The translations under genes were made by a program, and so were the position numbers. The notes under the pieces were generated by a model. It did no database searches. It had not been told where the DNA came from and saw only the letters and a list, made by a program, of their open reading frames with translations. This document shows, piece by piece, positions 63,201 to 64,000 of a stretch of DNA of 64,000 nucleotides; within the stretch, counting starts at the first letter, position 1; each line of letters opens with the position of its first letter. The DNA comes from Owenia fusiformis (taxonomy: Eukaryota > Annelida > Polychaeta > Sabellida > Oweniidae), in contig CAIIXF020000003.1 of the NCBI GenBank assembly GCA_903813345.2, positions 11,112,931 to 11,176,930 on the forward strand, given 5' to 3'.

Positions 63201-63748
63201 CAATGGAAAGGATCCATTGCCTCAAACCATTATCTTCCTCCCCAATGGAAAGGATCCATTTCCTCCCACCAGAAAGTACCATACACCATTGTCTTCCTCC
63301 CGAATGATAATGATCCATTGCCTCAAACCATTATCTTCCTCCCGAATGATAATGATCCATTGCCTCTAACCCCACCAGGAAGCACAAATTCCTATATATT
63401 CCAAATATATGTAACATCTAAACAAATTCACCTTGATCCTCTTCATCAATGCTTCCAGTTGCAGAAAGCCTTTCATATTGTTTCCTTGCTGCCTCCCACT
63501 TTAAGCCAACAGATTTGGCAGATAACAAATACAGGAAGACTGTGCAATCATCTATTCTAGCACCACATTCAGCAAGTGTCATATGATCTTTAGTAATCTT
63601 TTTGTCTATTATCCATTGCTGTATGGCTGGTGGGAAATCAAAGTCAAGGAATATTTTGTTTTTTAAGTCTTTTATTGTCATTGAAGGTTGAACTTTGATA
63701 GATTTAGGACCCACTGTGGTTTTCTGATCTTCAATGTACACTTTCATC
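45245..63748 (-). CDS. RBCK1: RanBP-type and C3HC4-type zinc finger protein 1 (HOIL-1), 5' end outside window
   Basis: Exons on the minus strand: 63432..63748, 61304..61572, 60737..60911, about 55499..55981, 49948..50129, 48817..48928, 48249..48527, 47220..47363 and 45245..45325. In order they encode a ubiquitin-like domain ([18 protein letters not shown]); a Gly/Pro/Ala-rich linker; an NZF finger (WVCEVC...CEMC); a Gln-rich coiled stretch; RING1 (CLICYN...HTFCRECL); IBR ([11 protein letters not shown]...CKAIH); RING2 with [10 protein letters not shown], whose Cys is the expected ubiquitin-thioester residue; and the Cys-rich tail ending NCNNCH. In vertebrates HOIL-1 joins HOIP and SHARPIN in LUBAC and makes oxyester ubiquitin links; the final His, important in human HOIL-1, is conserved. 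The first exon shown starts at an acceptor, so more lies beyond 64000. The NZF exon is off frame by one base, and the 3' end of the 55499 exon is unresolved. Confidence 0.93.
45612..46147. mobile_element. Foldback element in the last RBCK1 intron
   Basis: The left arm (GACATTCCTATCAGTGAT...TTAGCTTCGAACTCCAATGG) and the right arm (CCATTGGAGTTCGAAGCTAA...ATCACTGATAGGAATG) are inverted copies of about 90 bp. A further inner pair occurs around 45,680-45,740. The edges read ACATTTAAGG and CCCCAAATGT. Confidence 0.7.
46297..47272 (-). repeat. 59-bp minisatellite made of the RBCK1 RING2 exon end plus 5' splice site, 16 copies
   Basis: On the minus strand the exon at 47220..47363 ends TGTAAGACAGAGATATGCTG, GGTGACTAAAGGCCC, TAGATGGGGACCAGGG and then GTAAGTTG. 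This block (51 exonic nt plus 8 intronic nt) repeats 16 more times into the intron. Most copies keep GGG|GTAAGT; two (near 46447 and 46742) have lost the GT. Five-unit blocks recur (46,347-46,590 resembles 46,642-46,850), showing higher-order duplication. Downstream the intron continues to the final exon at 45325. Confidence 0.96.
49040..49705. repeat. 40-bp minisatellite, interrupted by an inserted element
   Basis: Copies of GGTGCACTGGTGGACCTTGT followed by GGCACATGTACCATATGCAG lie at 49040-49319 (about seven, diverged) and 49541-49705 (about four, nearly identical). A 222-bp element separates them. Open frames of about 100 codons on both strands come from the repeat. It lies in an RBCK1 intron and is not related to the flanking exons. 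Confidence 0.9.
49320..49541 (-). mobile_element. tRNA-derived SINE-like element with terminal inverted repeats
   Basis: On the minus strand the centre reads like a tRNA gene: an A-box-like AGATCAGTCGGTAGAGC, an anticodon-arm-like CAGACTTCGGATCCA (Arg-UCG-like loop) and a B-box-like AGTTTCGATTCCC. A T-rich stretch follows. Unlike usual SINEs, both ends carry an inverted repeat (TGTAATGACCC and GGGTCGTTACA). It is inserted in the 40-bp minisatellite. Confidence 0.65.
50854..51153. repeat. Two tandem copies of a 150-bp unit
   Basis: 50854-51003 and 51004-51153 are almost identical (for example AAGAACACAGG against AAGAACTCAGG). Each carries GGCTCCTTTGAGGAGGGG and GTAATTACGTTAATTAAG. The second copy runs into the dispersed repeat that follows. 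Confidence 0.9.
51160..51537 (-). mobile_element. Dispersed repeat with CCGT run, second copy
   Basis: In reverse orientation it matches the repeat at 6316-6745 along its length: the terminal TTATCCCATCGA, the CCGTCCGTCC run (51462-51485), CCCTATGGGGGTAGAAG and the AAAATGGC motifs. Divergence between the copies is moderate, so the insertion is not recent. Confidence 0.75.
51687..52076. mobile_element. Foldback MITE
   Basis: The ends GGAATAATA and TATTATTCC, followed inward by ACAAAAAATGC and GCATTTTTTGT and then CTTAATTATTG motifs, form an inverted repeat of more than 100 bp per arm. It lies in the RBCK1 intron. Confidence 0.65.
52761..53075. mobile_element. TTAA-target MITE, right-truncated copy
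   Basis: It begins AGGCAGAATCTGATCTATAG after TTAA (52757-52760) and follows the PIGN-intron copy (27547-27884) up to GACATGACAAGGAATGACAT. It then diverges, so the right end is missing. Confidence 0.7.
53470..54250. mobile_element. Older, diverged foldback element
   Basis: Inverted arms share AAAATATTTCTTTGGACGTC with AGGGACGTCCCAAGAAATAT, GCTTTGTTTTAAA with its partner, and CACAACGTTAAC with GTCAATGTTGTA. The arms are visibly more diverged than in the other foldback elements. No coding frame or target duplication was identified. Confidence 0.5.
55499..55981 (-). CDS. RBCK1: RBCK1 Gln-rich linker exon with in-frame stop and no clear donor
   Basis: After a good acceptor (CTCTTTTTCAG, then CAAAAGGG) it encodes an acidic then Gln-rich stretch ([15 protein letters not shown]) typical of the coiled region between NZF and RING1. 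The frame runs to a TAA at 55499 after HQQNKKK, and no strong GT donor precedes it. The candidates are weak: GCA|GTGCAA near 55592 and CATTT|GTTAAA near 55543. The next exon (50129 downward) is in phase 0. Either a weak or GC donor is used, or this is an alternative last exon giving a protein without the RBR. Confidence 0.7.
   Translation of the reverse strand, partial: QKGKVDDLVYDQEIHIDEEELRLILENRAKTNKASDDSSLDQDEKYLKEQKMKQQNVQHEHHAPSRDGNIDRKKQDELFLGSEMQAANAAGPMPLFAAHQVGPMGEEDNFEPQLNIIRKKNEEFAYTQAVQHQLQQLELQSKQQEHLLKQHLQHQQNKKK
57320..59146. mobile_element. Foldback element FB3 (CAC...GTG, 5-bp TSD) containing a mariner relic
   Basis: Ends CACGCCCGGTGATCGTAC and GTACGATCACTGGGCGTG are inverted, and the arms continue for several hundred bp with GGATGGAGGGG and its complement. 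The repeat TGTAG flanks it (57315-57319 and 59147-59151). A second, nested inverted pair (about 58033-58099 and 58750-58822) surrounds a broken mariner-family coding stretch. The total is 1,827 bp. Confidence 0.85.
58350..58560 (+). pseudogene. Mariner-family transposase fragment (plain DNA transposon)
   Basis: The plus strand encodes [20 protein letters not shown], then [11 protein letters not shown], a stop, and [14 protein letters not shown]. This matches the C-terminal catalytic half of mariner transposases (the HDNAPxHRA and PYSPDLAPxDYxLFP motifs). The Tc1/mariner-like sequence GAGGCCCGATCAGAAAG near 57916 may be its former left end. The copy is short, with a stop inside the motif, and cannot encode a working transposase. 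Confidence 0.75.
59783..60560. repeat. ~155-160-bp tandem repeat, 5 copies
   Basis: Five head-to-tail copies contain AGGACGGAAAATCCAAAATG, CCCAGAATGCCCAAAAACTA, GATACGTAGAAACATCCCTG and TGGTTTGGCTGGAAACCTGT. The array ends about 175 bp from the NZF exon of RBCK1. It does not resemble that exon. Confidence 0.9.
60737..60911 (-). CDS. RBCK1: RBCK1 NZF zinc-finger exon with a one-base frame break
   Basis: The exon opens in phase 0 after CTCCAG with [15 protein letters not shown], the NZF finger that in HOIL-1 binds linear ubiquitin, and continues to [19 protein letters not shown]. After that the frame meets a stop, while the +1 frame gives [14 protein letters not shown] up to the donor ATG|GTAGGT and joins the next exon in phase. 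The exon is 175 nt where 174 would fit. The extra base maps to the T4 run at 60778-60781 (plus strand). It could be an assembly error, a polymorphism or a real mutation. Confidence 0.75.
62140..63380. repeat. Complex minisatellite in an RBCK1 intron
   Basis: About 1.24 kb is built from mixed modules. These include a 42-bp unit (CCATTGTCTCCCTCCCCAAT, GGAAAGGATCC, ATTGCCTCAAA), a longer unit with AGAAAGTACCATACACC, and units with AATGATAATGATCC or AGGACAGGATGTACC. Module lengths are often multiples of three and lack stops, so frames of 318 codons (plus) and 145 codons (minus) stay open across it. It is not related to the flanking exons. Confidence 0.92.
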
Positions 63749-63796
63749 CTGAAACATAAAACATACCACTCACTTAATGGATGTGGTTGAAATATC

Positions 63797-64000
63797 AATA
63801 CAAGACAATAAATCTTAAAGGCTTTAAAGCATGAAGATGTTGACTTGAATACAAGACAATGAATCTTGAAGGCTTTAAAGCATGAAGATGTTGACTTGAA
63901 TACAAGGCAATGAATCTTGAAGGCTTTAAAGCATGAAGATGTTGACTTGAATACAAGACAATGAATCTTGAAGGCTTTAAAGCATGAAGATGTTGACTTT
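63797..64000. repeat. 51-bp tandem repeat running off the window
   Basis: Four copies of the unit GAATACAAGACAATGAATCT, TGAAGGCTTTAAAGCATGAA, GATGTTGACTT differ at a few positions. The array begins 50 bp upstream of the RBCK1 UBL exon and continues past the window end. Confidence 0.93.

Noticed and set aside
62351-63307. 318-codon open frame on the plus strand
   Set aside because: It lies wholly inside a minisatellite in an RBCK1 intron; the reverse strand is open too, and the peptide is only the repeat unit translated.

Overview
The window comes from an AT-rich, intron-rich nuclear genome of an animal, most likely a marine invertebrate. All three recognisable genes are ordinary animal genes with many short exons bounded by GT/AG splice sites. 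The intergenic and intronic DNA is packed with DNA-transposon remnants (hAT-, pogo-, Tc1/mariner-, Mutator- and TTAA-target types), foldback (inverted-repeat) elements and minisatellites. I cannot name the phylum from sequence alone. No bacterial features, CRISPR arrays or retroviral elements were recognised.

Layout. 1-7,100: no gene seen; several small transposon relics and an 873-bp foldback element. 7,105-20,045, minus strand: a complete WWOX gene (9 coding exons, 412 residues). 20,046-22,719: divergent intergenic spacer holding a mariner-type MITE and a 925-bp foldback element. 22,855-43,504, plus strand: a complete PIGN gene, the GPI ethanolamine-phosphate transferase 1 of the ER (16 coding exons, about 940 residues). 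43,505-45,166: convergent spacer. 45,245-63,748, minus strand: the UBL-NZF-RBR part of RBCK1/HOIL-1, the LUBAC subunit and oxyester ubiquitin ligase; its 5' end lies beyond the window. The three genes are neighbours but show no sign of a shared pathway: a WW-domain short-chain dehydrogenase, a GPI-anchor enzyme and a ubiquitin ligase.

The most striking observation is that three minisatellites are amplified exon-intron junctions. In PIGN, about 93 tandem copies of a ~70-bp unit fill 6.5 kb of one intron. Each carries a branch-point-like sequence, a polypyrimidine tract, the AG acceptor and the first ~47 nt of the next exon. Upstream in the same gene, twelve 58-bp copies repeat the end of another exon plus its 5' splice site. 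In RBCK1, sixteen 59-bp copies repeat the end of the RING2 exon plus its 5' splice site. In every case the array grows into the intron, and only the outermost copy joins to a full exon.

A second theme is a group of foldback elements and short MITEs with termini related to 5'-CAC...GTG-3' and 5-bp target duplications (AGATT, TAATC, TGTAG, TAGAT, CTTAG). This is a signature otherwise known from Transib/RAG-type transposases, although these targets are not GC-rich. A 4.47-kb palindromic element sits inside an older TTAA-target MITE in a PIGN intron. RBCK1 also has two places where the gene model does not close cleanly: a one-base frame break in the NZF exon, and a Gln-rich exon that reads into a stop with no good donor.
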